NCBI RefSeq assembly: GCF_036014175.1
Contig: NZ_CP107917.1
Coordinates: 806,001 to 870,000 of the forward strand
From: Streptomyces sp. NBC_00443
GTDB taxonomy: Bacteria; Actinomycetota; Actinomycetes; Streptomycetales; Streptomycetaceae
Direction of reading: 5' to 3'
Length of the DNA stretch: 64,000 bases
Within the stretch, counting starts at the first letter, position 1. The number at the start of each line of letters is the position of its first letter. Position numbers and translations under genes: made by a program. The notes beneath the pieces are model-generated. The model was not told where the DNA came from. It worked only from the letters and a program-made list of their open reading frames with translations, and made no database searches. This document shows positions 25,480 to 35,572 of this stretch, in pieces.

Positions 25480-26910
25480 TCAGGCAGGCAGGCGGAAGTT
25501 GAGGTTACGCAGCGCCGAGGGCGTCGTACCGCTGGACTTCTCCTGGTACATGATCGACAGGTAGTGGTCCTGGCCGACGCGCGTCTCGTCGATCACGACC
25601 TCGCCGAAGGCGTTCAGCCCTGCGGTGACACCGTCGTACAGCACCGTCCAGTCCGTGTGTCCGGAGGCCTTGGAGGCTCCGGCGATCCGGCAGAACGGGA
25701 AGATCGCGTACGCGTTGTCGTACTTGTCCAGGATCAGCTTGGTGCGCTGGCTGGAGTTCAGCGGGACGGGGATCTCGGTCTTCTGCCAGGTGCCCGAGGC
25801 GTTCTTGCGGACGTGGAAGGCGCGGCCGTTCGCGGTGCGGTCGGCTACGTAGTTCGTGGTGCACTGCCCGAAGCGGCCGGGGACGTAGCTGATGATCGCG
25901 TGCGGCAGGCCCGCGGAGTCGGTGAACTGGCTCTCCTGGTTCATCAGGGAGTGGTCGGGGTTGATTGCGTCGATCACCAGGCCGCTGTCGGTGACGGCGA
26001 CCTTGTCGGAGCCGCCGGTCGTGCCGACGACGGTGCCGGCGTTGTTGCGCCAGGTGCGGCCGCGGTCGTCGGAGTAGACATAGCCGGTGTCGTGGTTGGT
26101 GATGCCGCCGCCGTTGCACATCACGGCGCCGTTCTGCTCGCGCCAGGTGAAGAAGGAGTGCAGGCGGCCGCCCCGGTCGTAGTCGATGCCGTGCAGGTAC
26201 ATGTTGCGGGCGGTCGACGAGCCGTGTTCGCTGGTGTACGTGCCCGTGGAGCTGGACCACTCGCCGAGGTCGGTCCAGGCCGAACCGTTGTACTCGGCGA
26301 GGGCGTTGCGGCCGTTTCCGGAGACGGCGACCCGGTAGCTGAGCTGGAGTCCGCCTTCGGGGGTGGAGATGAACTGCGGGTAGGTGAACTGCGAGGTGAG
26401 GGCGAGGCCGTCCATGGTCGACTGGGGTGCGCCGAAGCGGCTCGCGGTCCAGCTCAGGCCTGCCGGGCTGTCCATCAGCCCGGCGACGGACTTGACGTAG
26501 GTGAAGCCGTCGCTGTGCGAGTCCATGTTGAGGTGAAGGCGGCCGTCGACCTTCGAGATCCCCATCGAGATGACGTTGTGGGAGTCGTTGTAGCGCAGGG
26601 TGTGGCCCACCTTGACCGTGGACCAGGTGGTGGCGCCGAGCGCGCGGCGGCCGACGACGGCGCCTCGGTCGGCGGTGTACCAGACGGCGTACTGGTAGCC
26701 CTTGTAGGTCAGCAGGCCGTTCTTCTGGAAGGCGTTGTTGTTGACCAGTCCGTCGTACGACACGAAGAAGATGGCCTGCGTGTCGAGCGTGGTCGTGCCG
26801 GTCAGGGTGAGGGACGGACCGGGGTCGGCCGCGCGGGCGGTGCCGGAGGCGAGGGCGGGGGTCATCACGGCTCCGGCGAGGGCGGCGCCCAGCAGGGTGC
26901 GTCTCTTCAT
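25480..26910 (-). CDS. Secreted BNR_4-family beta-propeller enzyme, candidate rhamnose-linked lyase or glycosidase
   Basis: The 476-residue protein has a Tat-like signal peptide (MKRRTLLGAALAGAVM...ASGTARA). The remainder looks like a seven-bladed BNR_4 propeller with Asp-box-like turns (SDDRGRTW). BNR_4 proteins include ulvan lyases and enzymes cleaving terminal rhamnose from rhamnosyl-glucuronate (GH145/PL42-like). Since this gene lies directly after the rhamnose mutarotase and importer genes, release of rhamnose or rhamnosyl-uronate from plant gum or algal polysaccharide is likely. The exact reaction is inference. ATG 26910 is chosen over ATG 26925 because GGAG lies 9 bases upstream of it. 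Confidence 0.78.
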   Translation of the reverse strand: MKRRTLLGAALAGAVMTPALASGTARAADPGPSLTLTGTTTLDTQAIFFVSYDGLVNNNAFQKNGLLTYKGYQYAVWYTADRGAVVGRRALGATTWSTVKVGHTLRYNDSHNVISMGISKVDGRLHLNMDSHSDGFTYVKSVAGLMDSPAGLSWTASRFGAPQSTMDGLALTSQFTYPQFISTPEGGLQLSYRVAVSGNGRNALAEYNGSAWTDLGEWSSSTGTYTSEHGSSTARNMYLHGIDYDRGGRLHSFFTWREQNGAVMCNGGGITNHDTGYVYSDDRGRTWRNNAGTVVGTTGGSDKVAVTDSGLVIDAINPDHSLMNQESQFTDSAGLPHAIISYVPGRFGQCTTNYVADRTANGRAFHVRKNASGTWQKTEIPVPLNSSQRTKLILDKYDNAYAIFPFCRIAGASKASGHTDWTVLYDGVTAGLNAFGEVVIDETRVGQDHYLSIMYQEKSSGTTPSALRNLNFRLPA

Positions 26911-26946
26911 CTCGGGGGACTCCATGGTCGGCTGGGAGGGGGCGGT

Positions 26947-27267
26947 TCAGGCGAGGTGGAACACTTCCGTGAGCGGTTTCATGGCCTCGTCGGGGCGGGC
27001 GCCGTCCAGCGACTCGAAGAACGGCGCCATCTCCTTCTGCCAGCGGGCGTTGACCTCCGTGGCCGCCATGCCGGCCTGGGCGGCGGCGAAGTCCCCGGTC
27101 TCCAGATAGCCGACGAGGAGGCCGTCGTCGCGCAGGAAGAGCGAGTAGTTGTGCCAGCCGGTGGCGGAGAGCGCTTCGAGCATCTCCGGCCACACGGCGG
27201 CGTGCCGCTCGCGGTACTCGTCCAGGCGGTCCTGACGGACCTTCAGCAGGAAGCACACGCGCTGCAT
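26947..27267 (-). CDS. rhaM: L-rhamnose mutarotase
   Basis: The 106-residue protein matches RhaM in length and motifs: QRVCFLLKV at the start, HAAVWPEML with the catalytic His region, NYSLFL, GYLETGD and MAPFFE. It interconverts alpha- and beta-L-rhamnopyranose, speeding entry into the isomerase step. GGAGGG lies 6 bases before ATG 27267. It sits 57 bp downstream of the binding-protein gene and 36 bp before the BNR_4 gene. Confidence 0.93.
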   Translation of the reverse strand: MQRVCFLLKVRQDRLDEYRERHAAVWPEMLEALSATGWHNYSLFLRDDGLLVGYLETGDFAAAQAGMAATEVNARWQKEMAPFFESLDGARPDEAMKPLTEVFHLA

Positions 27268-27285
27268 CAACGACCCTCCGGGGCC

Positions 27286-27335
27286 CAGAAGTTGAAGACG
27301 GACTCAGAAGTTTGAAGCCGGGCTCAGAAATTGAA
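27286..27335. repeat. Three imperfect 19-20-bp tandem copies of the rhaS 3' end
   Basis: Copies starting at 27286, 27305 and 27325 share CAGAAnTTGAA on the + strand. The last is the genuine C-terminal codons and stop of the binding-protein gene (FNF-stop). The other two lie in the gap before rhaM. It looks like slippage duplication. Confidence 0.6.
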
Positions 27336-28406
27336 CTTGTCGATGTTCTTGGCGTCGAACACGGTCGGCTTGCCGAGGCTGATCACACCGTCCTTGCCGA
27401 TGGTGTACTCGCCCATGTCGCCGGCCTCGAAGGTCTCGCCCTCCTTGCCGGTGATCTGGCCGGAGACCAGGGCGACGGCGGTACGGGCGGCCAGCTCGCC
27501 GAGCTTCGAGGGGTCCCACAGCTCGAACGCCTCGACGGTCCCGTTCTTGACGTACTTGCGCATGTCGTTCGGGGTGCCGAGACCGGTCAGCTTGACCTTG
27601 CCCTTGTACTTGGAGCCGGAGATGTACTGGGCGGCCGCCTTGATGCCGACCGTCGTCGGGGAGATGATCCCCTTCAGGTTCGGGTACTCCTGGAGCAGGC
27701 CCTGGGTCTGCTGGAAGGACTGCTGGGCGTCGTCGTTGCCGTAGGCGATCTTGACGAGCTTGATGTCCTTGTACTTGGGGTCCTTGAGCTCGTCCTTCAT
27801 GAAGTCGATCCAGGTGTTCTGGTTCGTCGCGGTCTGCGCGGCGGACAGGATCGCGATCTCGCCCTTGTAGTCGATCTGTTCGGCGAGCAGCTGCACCTCG
27901 GTGCGGCCGAGGTCCTCGGCGGACGCCTGCGAGACGAAGGCGTTGCGGCAGTCGGCGGTGGTGTCGGAGTCGTAGGTGACGACCTTGATGTCGTTCTTCA
28001 TGGCCTGCTTCAGCGCGGTGCACAGGGCGCCCGGGTCCTGCGCGGAGACGGCCATCGCGTCGACCTGCTGCTGGGTGAGCGTGTTGACGTAACTCACCTG
28101 CCCGGCGGTGTCGGTCGCGCTGGACGGCCCGACCTCCTTGTAGCTGGAGCCCAGCTCCTTCAGCGCCGCCTCGCCGCCCTTGTCGGCGGAGGTGAAGTAG
28201 GGGTTGTTGACCTGCTTGGGCAGGAAGCCGACGGTCAGGCCCTTCTTCAACTCGGCGTTCGGGTCGGCCTTGCCGGCGGTGGCGGCGGAGGCGCCCTCGT
28301 TCTTGACGTCCTCTTTGGTGGTGCCCCCGCAGGCGGTGAGGGCGAGAGCGAGGGACGTGGCGGCGGCGAGGGCCGCGGAGGCGCGGCGGAGGGATGACTT
28401 GCGCAT
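27324..28406 (-). CDS. rhaS: Rhamnose ABC transporter, substrate-binding lipoprotein
   Basis: The 360-residue protein has a lipoprotein signal with lipobox LTAC (Cys26). It then shows the periplasmic-binding-protein fold of the ribose/rhamnose class (TVGFLPKQVNNPYF, VVTYDSDTTADCRNAFVSQAS, GIISPTTVGIKAAAQ). It would be anchored outside the membrane and deliver L-rhamnose to the two permeases encoded just upstream. It starts 30 bp after the second permease gene. Confidence 0.92.
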   Translation of the reverse strand: MRKSSLRRASAALAAATSLALALTACGGTTKEDVKNEGASAATAGKADPNAELKKGLTVGFLPKQVNNPYFTSADKGGEAALKELGSSYKEVGPSSATDTAGQVSYVNTLTQQQVDAMAVSAQDPGALCTALKQAMKNDIKVVTYDSDTTADCRNAFVSQASAEDLGRTEVQLLAEQIDYKGEIAILSAAQTATNQNTWIDFMKDELKDPKYKDIKLVKIAYGNDDAQQSFQQTQGLLQEYPNLKGIISPTTVGIKAAAQYISGSKYKGKVKLTGLGTPNDMRKYVKNGTVEAFELWDPSKLGELAARTAVALVSGQITGKEGETFEAGDMGEYTIGKDGVISLGKPTVFDAKNIDKFNF

Positions 28407-28436
28407 GGTGGGAGTCCTTTACGAGGAAGGGCTGAG

Positions 28437-29429
28437 TTACGAGGTCGGAGTCGAGGCGGCTCTACGGCCCGCCCTCGCCACGGAGATCTGCCGTGCGACC
28501 CGCGGGCCGAGCACGGACAGCACGAGCAGGACGCCGGTGACGACGATCTGCGACTGGGCGGAGACGTCCTGGAGGCTCATGACGTTCTGCAGCGCCCCCA
28601 GCAGGAACACCCCGGCGATGGCGCCGCCCAGCGTGCCCTTGCCGCCGTCGAAGTCGATGCCGCCGAGCAACACGGCGGCCACGACGGAGAGTTCGAGCCC
28701 CGTGGCGTTGTCGTAGCGGGCGCTCGCGTAGTGCAGCGCCCAGAAGATGCCGGTGAGGGAGGCCATCAGGCCGGTCACCGTGAACAGGATCAGCTTCTGC
28801 CGCTTGACGCGGATACCGGCGAAGCGCGCCGCCTCCTCGCTCGCGCCGGTGGCGAAGACCGACCGTCCGAACGGGGTGGCGTGCAGCGCGACCACGGCGA
28901 TGGCGAGCAGGACGAGGAAGGGCAGGAACGCGTACGGAATGAACGTGTCCCCGATCCGTCCGGCGGCGAAGTCCAGGTACTGGGACGGGAAGTCGGTCAC
29001 CGCGTCCGACCCGAGCACGATCTGTGCGATGCCCCGGTAGGCGGCGAGGGTGCCGATCGTGACGGCGAGGGACGGCAGGCCCAGCCTGGTCACCAGGAGC
29101 CCGTTGATCAGACCGCACACCACACCGAGCAGGAGGCAGATCGGGATGATCGTCTCGATCGTCATGCCCTGGTTCCACAGCGCACCCATCACCGCGCCCG
29201 AGAGCCCGGCGGTCGATGCGACCGAGAGATCGATCTCGCCCGAGACGACCAGCAGCGTCATCGGCAGGGCGATCAAAGCGATCGGAAGGGTGTTCCCGAT
29301 CAGGAACGACAGGTTGAGAGCGTTTCCGAAGCCATCGACCGTGGTGAAGGACAGCAGGAGCACGACGATCAGAAGGGCGCCGACGACCGTGTCCCAGCGA
29401 ACGGCGCGCGCGAGCGACGAGTCAGCCAT
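28437..29429 (-). CDS. rhaQ: Rhamnose ABC transporter permease (second)
   Basis: The 330-residue protein has eight or more hydrophobic segments and the BPD_transp_2 pattern of the ribose class (GEIDLSVASTAGLSGAVMGA, GSDAVTDFPSQYLDF, GGIDFDGGKGTLGGAIAGVF). Its start overlaps the first permease gene by 8 bp, so the two are translationally coupled. The assignment to RhaQ rather than RhaP is by gene order. Confidence 0.88.
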   Translation of the reverse strand: MADSSLARAVRWDTVVGALLIVVLLLSFTTVDGFGNALNLSFLIGNTLPIALIALPMTLLVVSGEIDLSVASTAGLSGAVMGALWNQGMTIETIIPICLLLGVVCGLINGLLVTRLGLPSLAVTIGTLAAYRGIAQIVLGSDAVTDFPSQYLDFAAGRIGDTFIPYAFLPFLVLLAIAVVALHATPFGRSVFATGASEEAARFAGIRVKRQKLILFTVTGLMASLTGIFWALHYASARYDNATGLELSVVAAVLLGGIDFDGGKGTLGGAIAGVFLLGALQNVMSLQDVSAQSQIVVTGVLLVLSVLGPRVARQISVARAGRRAASTPTS

Positions 29430-30462
29430 GGCGGGCGTTCCTCTTCTTCAGGGCGTTGGCCACGCGCAGCGCGACGATCCGGTCGACCGCGATGGCGAGG
29501 ATGAGCAGGATGCCGTTGATGGCGAGCACCCAGACGGAGCTGACGCCGAGGGCGGGCAGGACGCTGTTGATGGAGGTCAGCAGCAGCGCGCCGAGCGCGG
29601 CACCGTAGACGCTGCCGGAGCCGCCGGTGAAGACGACACCGCCGACCACGACCGCGCTGACGACGGTGAGTTCGTAGCCGTTGCCGGTGCCGGAGTCGAC
29701 GTTGCCGAACCGGGCGAGGTACAGGGCGCCCGCGAGACCGGCGAGCGCACCGCAGAAGGTGTACGCGGCCAGGATCCGCTTGCGCACCGGGATGCCGGCG
29801 AGGCGGGCGGCCTCCGGGTTGGAGCCGAGGGCGTACAGCTCGCGGCCGCTGCCGAAGTGCCTGAGGTAGTACGCGGTCGCCACCAGCACGGCGAGGGCGA
29901 TCAGCGCCAGCCACGGCACCGCGGAGATGCCGCCGGAGCCGAAGTCGACGAAGCCGTCCGGGAGGTCGGCCGCGGTGATCTGGCGGGAGCCGACCCAGAT
30001 GGAGTCGATGCCGCGGATGATGTAGAGCGTGCCGAGGGTGACGACGAGCGCGGGCACCTGGCCGAGGCTGACGAGCAGGCCGTTCAGCAAGCCGAAGCCG
30101 ATGCCCAGCAGGACCGCCAGGAGCACGGCGACGACCGGGTTCCCGCCGCCCTGGAGGTACGTTCCGGCGGCGAAGGCGCTGATGCCGAGCGTCGAGCCGA
30201 CCGACAGGTCCACGTTCCTCGTGATGACGACCAGGGACTGGCCCGTGGCGACCAGGACGAGGATCGTCGCGTTCAGCAGCAGGTCCTTGATGCCCTGCTC
30301 GGTGAGGAACTCGCTGTTGCCCAGCTGGGTGACGACGATCATCACCACGAAGACGACCAGGATGGCGAGTTCACGCATCTTGAAGACGCGGTCGACCAGG
30401 CGGGTGCCGCTGGACTTCGGCACGTCGGTGACAGGTGCCTCCTTGGGAGTGATCACCGTCAT
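29422..30462 (-). CDS. rhaP: Rhamnose ABC transporter permease (first)
   Basis: The 346-residue inner-membrane permease of the ribose class has a short charged N terminus. The motif [21 protein letters not shown] matches its partner's GEIDLS motif, and [22 protein letters not shown] is the EAA-like loop region. GGAGGG precedes ATG 30462, which overlaps the ATPase stop by 4 bp. With its partner it forms the transmembrane channel. Confidence 0.9.
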   Translation of the reverse strand: MTVITPKEAPVTDVPKSSGTRLVDRVFKMRELAILVVFVVMIVVTQLGNSEFLTEQGIKDLLLNATILVLVATGQSLVVITRNVDLSVGSTLGISAFAAGTYLQGGGNPVVAVLLAVLLGIGFGLLNGLLVSLGQVPALVVTLGTLYIIRGIDSIWVGSRQITAADLPDGFVDFGSGGISAVPWLALIALAVLVATAYYLRHFGSGRELYALGSNPEAARLAGIPVRKRILAAYTFCGALAGLAGALYLARFGNVDSGTGNGYELTVVSAVVVGGVVFTGGSGSVYGAALGALLLTSINSVLPALGVSSVWVLAINGILLILAIAVDRIVALRVANALKKRNARHG

Positions 30463-31976
30463 GCGGCGGCCCTCCCCGTTGCTGCGGCCATCACGGTTTC
30501 CTCGGTGGCTTCGGAGCGTGGGATCTCGGCGGTGAGGCGGCCCTCGTGCATCACGAGCACGCGGTCGGCCATGCCGAGGATCTCGGGCAGGTCGGAGGAG
30601 ATCATCAGAACGGCCACGCCGTCGGCGGCCAACTCGCTGAGCAGCCGGTGCACTTCGGCCTTCGTACCGACGTCGATGCCCCGGGTCGGCTCGTCGACGA
30701 TCAGCACCTCGGGGCCGGTGGCGAGCCACTTGGCGAGGACGACCTTCTGCTGGTTGCCGCCGGACAGGGTGTTGACCGTGTCGGCGATCCGCGCGTACTT
30801 GACCTGGAGCTTGACGGCCCAGTCGAGGGAGCGGCTGCGCTCGGCGCCGCGGTCCATCAGGCCGGCCCTGACGGTCGTACGCAGCCCGGTGAGGCCGATG
30901 TTGCGCTCGATGGACATGTCCATGACCAGGCCTTGAGCCCGCCGGTCCTCGGGGACCAGGGCGAGGCCGCAGGCCATGGCGGTGGAGGGGGCGCCGTTGG
31001 TGAGCGCCTTGCCGCCGACGGACACCTCGCCCGCGTCCCACCGGTCGATGCCGAACACGGCCCGCGCGACCTCGGTACGGCCCGCGCCGACGAGCCCCGC
31101 GAGACCGACGATCTCACCGCGTCGTACGTCGAAGGAGACATCGGTGAAGACGCCCTCACGGGTCAACCTGCGGACGCTCAGGGCCACTTCGCCCGGCTTC
31201 ACGTCCTGCTTGGGGTACAGGTCGTCGAGGTCGCGGCCGACCATCCGGCGTACGAGGTCCTCCTCGGTCATGCCGTCCAGCGGCTCGCTGGCGATCCAGG
31301 CGCCGTCGCGCAGGGTGGTGACCCGCCGGCAGATCTGGAAGATCTCCTCCAGCCGATGGGAGATGAAGAGGACGGCGGCGCCCTGTTCGCGCAGGGTGCG
31401 AACGACGCCGAAGAGCCGGGCGACCTCGCTGCCGGTGAGGGCGGCGGTCGGCTCGTCCATGATCAGGACGCGGGCGTCGAAGGAGAGCGCCTTGGCGATC
31501 TCGACGATCTGCTGGTCGGCGATGGACAGGCCGCGCGCGGGCCGGTCGGGGTCGAGTTCGACGCCGAGGCGCTGCATCAGGGCGAGGGTCGCCGTGTGCG
31601 TGGCCTTGTGGTCGATCCGGCCGAGGGCGCGCCGGGGCTGACGGCCCATGAAGATGTTCTCGGCGATCGACAGGTCGGGGAAGAGGGTCGGCTCCTGGTA
31701 GATCACGGCGATACCGGCGTCGCGGGCGTCGCCGGGTCCGTGGAAGACGACGGGCGCGCCGTCGAGCAGCACCTGGCCGGCGTCCGGCCGGTGCACTCCG
31801 GCGAGCGTCTTGATCAGGGTCGACTTGCCCGCGCCGTTCTCCCCGGCGAGGGCGTGCACCTCCCCGGGAAACAGCTCCAGGGAGACGTCCCGCAGGGCGC
31901 GGACCGCGCCGAAGGACTTCGAGATGTCCCTGAGCGCCAGAACCGGGGCCGGACCCGTGGTGGACGGGTGGGTCAT
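30459..31976 (-). CDS. rhaT: Rhamnose ABC transporter, duplicated ATP-binding protein
   Basis: The 505-residue protein has two ATPase halves as in RbsA/RhaT. The first carries Walker [10 protein letters not shown], Walker [12 protein letters not shown] and signature LSIADQQ. The second has a degenerate Walker A (GLVGAGRTE) but an intact signature LSGGNQQ and Walker [13 protein letters not shown]. This asymmetry is normal for the family. GAGGAG lies upstream of ATG 31976. First gene of the leftward rhamnose operon, behind a LacI-type operator. Confidence 0.93.
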   Translation of the reverse strand: MTHPSTTGPAPVLALRDISKSFGAVRALRDVSLELFPGEVHALAGENGAGKSTLIKTLAGVHRPDAGQVLLDGAPVVFHGPGDARDAGIAVIYQEPTLFPDLSIAENIFMGRQPRRALGRIDHKATHTATLALMQRLGVELDPDRPARGLSIADQQIVEIAKALSFDARVLIMDEPTAALTGSEVARLFGVVRTLREQGAAVLFISHRLEEIFQICRRVTTLRDGAWIASEPLDGMTEEDLVRRMVGRDLDDLYPKQDVKPGEVALSVRRLTREGVFTDVSFDVRRGEIVGLAGLVGAGRTEVARAVFGIDRWDAGEVSVGGKALTNGAPSTAMACGLALVPEDRRAQGLVMDMSIERNIGLTGLRTTVRAGLMDRGAERSRSLDWAVKLQVKYARIADTVNTLSGGNQQKVVLAKWLATGPEVLIVDEPTRGIDVGTKAEVHRLLSELAADGVAVLMISSDLPEILGMADRVLVMHEGRLTAEIPRSEATEETVMAAATGRAAA

Positions 31977-32020
31977 GAGGGCTCCTCGACGACGTCGGCG
32001 GGACGGCCCTCTCGACGTCG

Positions 32021-32076
32021 TGAAAGGTTTCAACTTGGTTGCCGGGACGTTAGACATGGAGCGCATGTCACGTCAA
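32021..32076 (-). promoter_or_regulatory. Promoter and LacI-type operator of the leftward rhamnose operon
   Basis: Read on the minus strand, TTGACG (32071-32076) and TAACGT (32047-32052) are separated by 18 bp, placing the start near 32040. The operator-like palindrome TGAAAGGTTTCA (32021-32032) lies just downstream, where a bound repressor would block elongation. A further TCGAAA/TTTCGA inverted repeat lies at 32087-32101. Confidence 0.65.
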
Positions 32077-32150
32077 TGGGTCCGTGTCGAAAAACTTTCG
32101 ATGAACGAAGGTCACGGGCGAGTCACAACAAGAAGCCGTGGCTGCGGGGC

Positions 32151-32198
32151 TTGACACCCCTTCGGAGGCCTCATACGTTCCCGTCTTGAATCGTTTCA
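32151..32198 (+). promoter_or_regulatory. Promoter and LacI-type operator of the rightward rhamnose operon
   Basis: TTGACA (32151-32156) and TACGTT (32174-32179) are separated by 17 bp, placing the start near 32186. The palindrome TGAATCGTTTCA (32187-32198) begins at that point. It is nearly identical to the site before GH78 at 44772-44783. Confidence 0.7.
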
Positions 32199-32259
32199 CG
32201 ACGAAGCTTTTCAGATGTCCACCGTCCGACTTCCCGTCCCGACGTCACAGGAGCCCTCA

Positions 32260-33420
32260 GTGACCGAGCTCGCCGCGGTGAAGGCCGCACTCAAGACCCA
32301 GGCAGTCGAAACGCCGTCGTGGGCGTACGGGAACTCGGGGACGCGGTTCAAGGTGTTCGCCCAGCAAGGCGTTCCCCGGACACCGCAGGAGAAGCTGGAC
32401 GACGCCGCTCAGGTGCACGCGTTCACCGGTGTCGCCCCGACCGTCGCCCTGCACATTCCGTGGGACAAGGTCGACGACTATGCGGCGCTGGCCAAGCACG
32501 CCCAGGAGCGCGGCGTGAAGCTCGGCGCGATCAACTCCAACACCTTCCAGGACGACGACTACAAGCTGGGCAGCATCTGCCACCCGGACGCGGCGGTACG
32601 GCGCAAGGCCGTCGATCATCTGCTGGAGTGCGTCGACATCATGGACGCGACGGGCTCCGCCGATCTGAAGCTGTGGTTCGCGGACGGCACGAACTATCCC
32701 GGGCAGGATGACATCCGCTCGCGGCAGGACCGCCTGGCCGAGGGGTTGGCTGAGGTGTACGAGCGTCTCGGGGACGGGCAGCGGATGCTGCTGGAGTACA
32801 AGTTCTTCGAGCCGGCCTTCTACACGACGGACGTGCCGGACTGGGGCACGGCGTACGCGCACTGTCTGAAGCTCGGGCCGAAGGCGCAGGTCGTCGTCGA
32901 CACCGGGCATCACGCGCCGGGCACCAACATCGAGTTCATCGTCGCGACGCTGCTGCGGGAGGGGAAGCTCGGCGGATTCGACTTCAACTCGCGCTTCTAC
33001 GCCGACGACGACCTGATGGTGGGGGCCGCGGATCCGTTCCAGTTGTTCCGGATCATGTACGAGGTGCTGCGTGGGGGCGGGTTCACGTCCGACGTGGCGT
33101 TCATGCTCGACCAGTGCCACAACATCGAGGCGAAGATCCCGGCGATCATCCGGTCCGTGATGAACGTGCAGGAGGCCACGGGGAAAGCGCTGCTGGTTGA
33201 CCGGTCTGCGTTGGCCGAGGCGCAGGCTTCCGGTGATGTGCTGGGCGCGAATGCGGTGCTCATGGATGCGTACAACACGGATGTGCGGCCGTTGCTGGCC
33301 GAGGTTCGGGAAGAGATGGGGCTCGATGCGGATCCCATGGGTGCGTATCGCCGTTCCGGATGGGCCGAGAAGGTTGTGGCTGAGCGGGTTGGTGGGCAGC
33401 AGGCCGGATGGGGGGCGTAG
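32260..33420 (+). CDS. rhaI: L-rhamnose isomerase (RhaI type)
   Basis: The 386-residue protein matches the Pseudomonas-stutzeri-type L-rhamnose isomerase. The TIM-barrel motifs [41 protein letters not shown] and [12 protein letters not shown] carry the Glu, Asp and His metal ligands. It converts L-rhamnose to L-rhamnulose using Mn2+. GTG 32260 is preferred because AGGAG lies 6 bases upstream; ATG 32215 would add 15 residues but has only a weak AAG. First gene of the rightward operon. Confidence 0.92.
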   Translation: MTELAAVKAALKTQAVETPSWAYGNSGTRFKVFAQQGVPRTPQEKLDDAAQVHAFTGVAPTVALHIPWDKVDDYAALAKHAQERGVKLGAINSNTFQDDDYKLGSICHPDAAVRRKAVDHLLECVDIMDATGSADLKLWFADGTNYPGQDDIRSRQDRLAEGLAEVYERLGDGQRMLLEYKFFEPAFYTTDVPDWGTAYAHCLKLGPKAQVVVDTGHHAPGTNIEFIVATLLREGKLGGFDFNSRFYADDDLMVGAADPFQLFRIMYEVLRGGGFTSDVAFMLDQCHNIEAKIPAIIRSVMNVQEATGKALLVDRSALAEAQASGDVLGANAVLMDAYNTDVRPLLAEVREEMGLDADPMGAYRRSGWAEKVVAERVGGQQAGWGA

Positions 33421-33450
33421 GCGTCTGCCGGGATCTCTTTCATCGCGGTC

Positions 33451-33492
33451 TGCGGGTCCGTTGTGGCTGGTCGCGCAGTTCCCCGCGCCCCT
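33451..33492. repeat. Streptomyces dispersed intergenic repeat (GTCGCGCAGTTCCCCGCGCC type)
   Basis: The stretch around GTCGCGCAGTTCCCCGCGCC matches a GC-rich sequence that recurs in Streptomyces intergenic regions and can form a hairpin. It lies in the 113-bp gap between rhaI and the aldolase gene, where it could weaken or stop transcription. Confidence 0.6.
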
Positions 33493-33533
33493 AGGTCGTT
33501 GCACTCCCCCTTTCTTGTAAGGACTGAACGTTC

Positions 33534-35572
33534 ATGTCAACCCATCCCGAAGCCGCCGCCCTCCTCGCCCGTTCCCACCGTCTCGGCTCCGACCCCCGCA
33601 ACACCAACTACGCCGGCGGAAACGCGTCCGCCAAGGGCACCGACACCGACCCCGTCACCGGCGGTGACGTCGAGCTGATGTGGGTGAAGGGGTCCGGGGG
33701 TGACCTTGGCACGCTCGCCGAGAGTGGGCTGGCGGTGCTGCGGCTGGACCGTATGCGGGCCCTTGTCGACGTCTACCCGGGCGTCGAGCGGGAGGACGAG
33801 ATGGTGGCCGCCTTCGACTACTGCCTGCACGGCAAGGGCGGGGCGGCTCCGTCGATCGACACCGCCATGCACGGGCTCGTGGCGGCCGCGCATGTCGATC
33901 ATCTGCATCCCGACTCCGGCATCGCTCTCGCCTGTGCCACCGACGGGGAGAAGCTGACCGCCGAGTGCTTCGGGGACTTGGTGGTGTGGGTGCCGTGGCG
34001 GCGGCCCGGGTTCCAGCTGGGGCTGGACATCGCGGCGGTCAAGGAGGCCAACCCGCAGGCCATCGGGTGCGTTCTCGGTGGGCACGGCATCACCGCCTGG
34101 GGTGACACCTCCGAGGAGTGCGAGCGGAACTCGCTGCACATCATCCGCACCGCCGAGGCGTTTCTCGCCGAGCGCGGGAAGCCGGAGCCCTTCGGTCCGG
34201 TGATCGAGGGGTACGCGGCGCTCGGCGCCGTCGAACGGCGGGAGCGGGCAGCGGCGCTGGCGCCGGTCATCCGCGGCATCGCCTCGCTGGACCGCCCGCA
34301 GGTCGGTCACTTCACCGACTCCGAGGTCGTTCTCGACTTCCTCGCGAGCGCCGGGCACCCGCGGCTCGCCGCGCTCGGCACGTCCTGCCCCGATCACTTC
34401 CTGCGCACCAAGGTGCGGCCGCTCGTCCTCGATCTGCCGCCCACCGCTCCCCTCGACGAGGCGATCGCCCGGCTGGGGAGCTGCACGCCGCGTACCGAGA
34501 GCAGTACGCGGCCTACTACCAGCGGCACGCCCTGCCCGACTCCCCCGCCATGCGCGGTGCCGACCCGGCGATCGTTCTGGTCCCGGGCGTCGGCATGTTC
34601 AGCTTCGGCAAGGACAAGCAGACCGCCCGGGTCGCCGGCGAGTTCTATGTCAACGCCGTCAATGTGATGCGGGGGGCCGAGGCGGTCTCGACGTACGCGC
34701 CCATCGAGGAGTCGGAGAAGTTCCGTATCGAGTACTGGGCGCTGGAGGAGGCCAAGCTTCAGCGGATGCCGAAGCCCAAGGCGCTCGCGACGCGGGTCGC
34801 GTTCGTGACCGGCGCCGGCAGTGGGATCGGGAAGGCCATCGCGCACCGGCTCGTCGCCGAGGGCGCGTGTGTGGTGGTCGCCGATCTCGACGCCGAGAAC
34901 GCCGAGGCCGTCGCCGAGGAGCTGGGCGGGCCCGACAAGGCCGTGGCGGTGGCGGTGGACGTCACGTCCGAGGAGCAGATCGCCGACGCGTTCAAGGCGG
35001 CCGTGCTGGCCTTCGGCGGAGTCGATCTCGTCGTCAACAACGCCGGTATCTCCATCTCCAAGCCCCTCCTTGAGACGTCGGCCAAGGACTGGGACCTCCA
35101 GCACGACATCATGGCGCGTGGCTCCTTCCTCGTGTCGAGGGAGGCGGCGCGCGTGATGATCGCTCAGAAGCTGGGCGGTGACATCGTCTACATCGCCTCC
35201 AAGAACGCCGTGTTCGCCGGCCCCAACAACATCGCCTACTCGGCCACCAAGGCCGACCAGGCCCACCAAGTGCGGCTGCTGGCGGCCGAGTTGGGTGAGC
35301 ACGGCATCCGCGTCAACGGGATCAACCCGGACGGCGTCGTCCGCGGGTCCGGGATCTTCGCCGGCGGCTGGGGCGCCCAGCGGGCCGCCGTGTACGGGGT
35401 CGAGGAGGACAAGCTGGGTGAGTTCTACGCCCAGCGGACCATCCTCAAGCGGGAGGTGCTCCCGGAGCATGTCGCGAACGCCGTCTTCGCGCTCACCGGC
35501 GGCGACCTGACCCACACCACGGGGCTCCACGTCCCGGTCGACGCCGGCGTCGCGGCCGCCTTCCTGCGGTGA
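33534..35572 (+). pseudogene. rhaEW: Bifunctional rhamnulose-1-phosphate aldolase/lactaldehyde dehydrogenase, frameshifted
   Basis: The N-terminal class-II aldolase half (about residues 1-315) has AHVDHLHPD and the GGHG metal site. The C-terminal half is a short-chain dehydrogenase (TGAGSGIGKAIA, NNAGIS, YSATK). The two lie in different frames. The switch is at GGGG 34475-34478, where GGGGG would restore LGELHAAYREQY and one 679-residue protein of normal family length. Homologues cleave L-rhamnulose-1-phosphate to DHAP plus L-lactaldehyde and oxidise the latter to L-lactate. A single-base assembly error is suspected, since codon quality is normal on both sides. Confidence 0.88.

Noticed and set aside
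24427..27315. A 962-residue open frame opposite lacI, BNR_4 and rhaM
   Set aside because: It spans three clear genes and their gaps on the other strand and has no recognisable domain.
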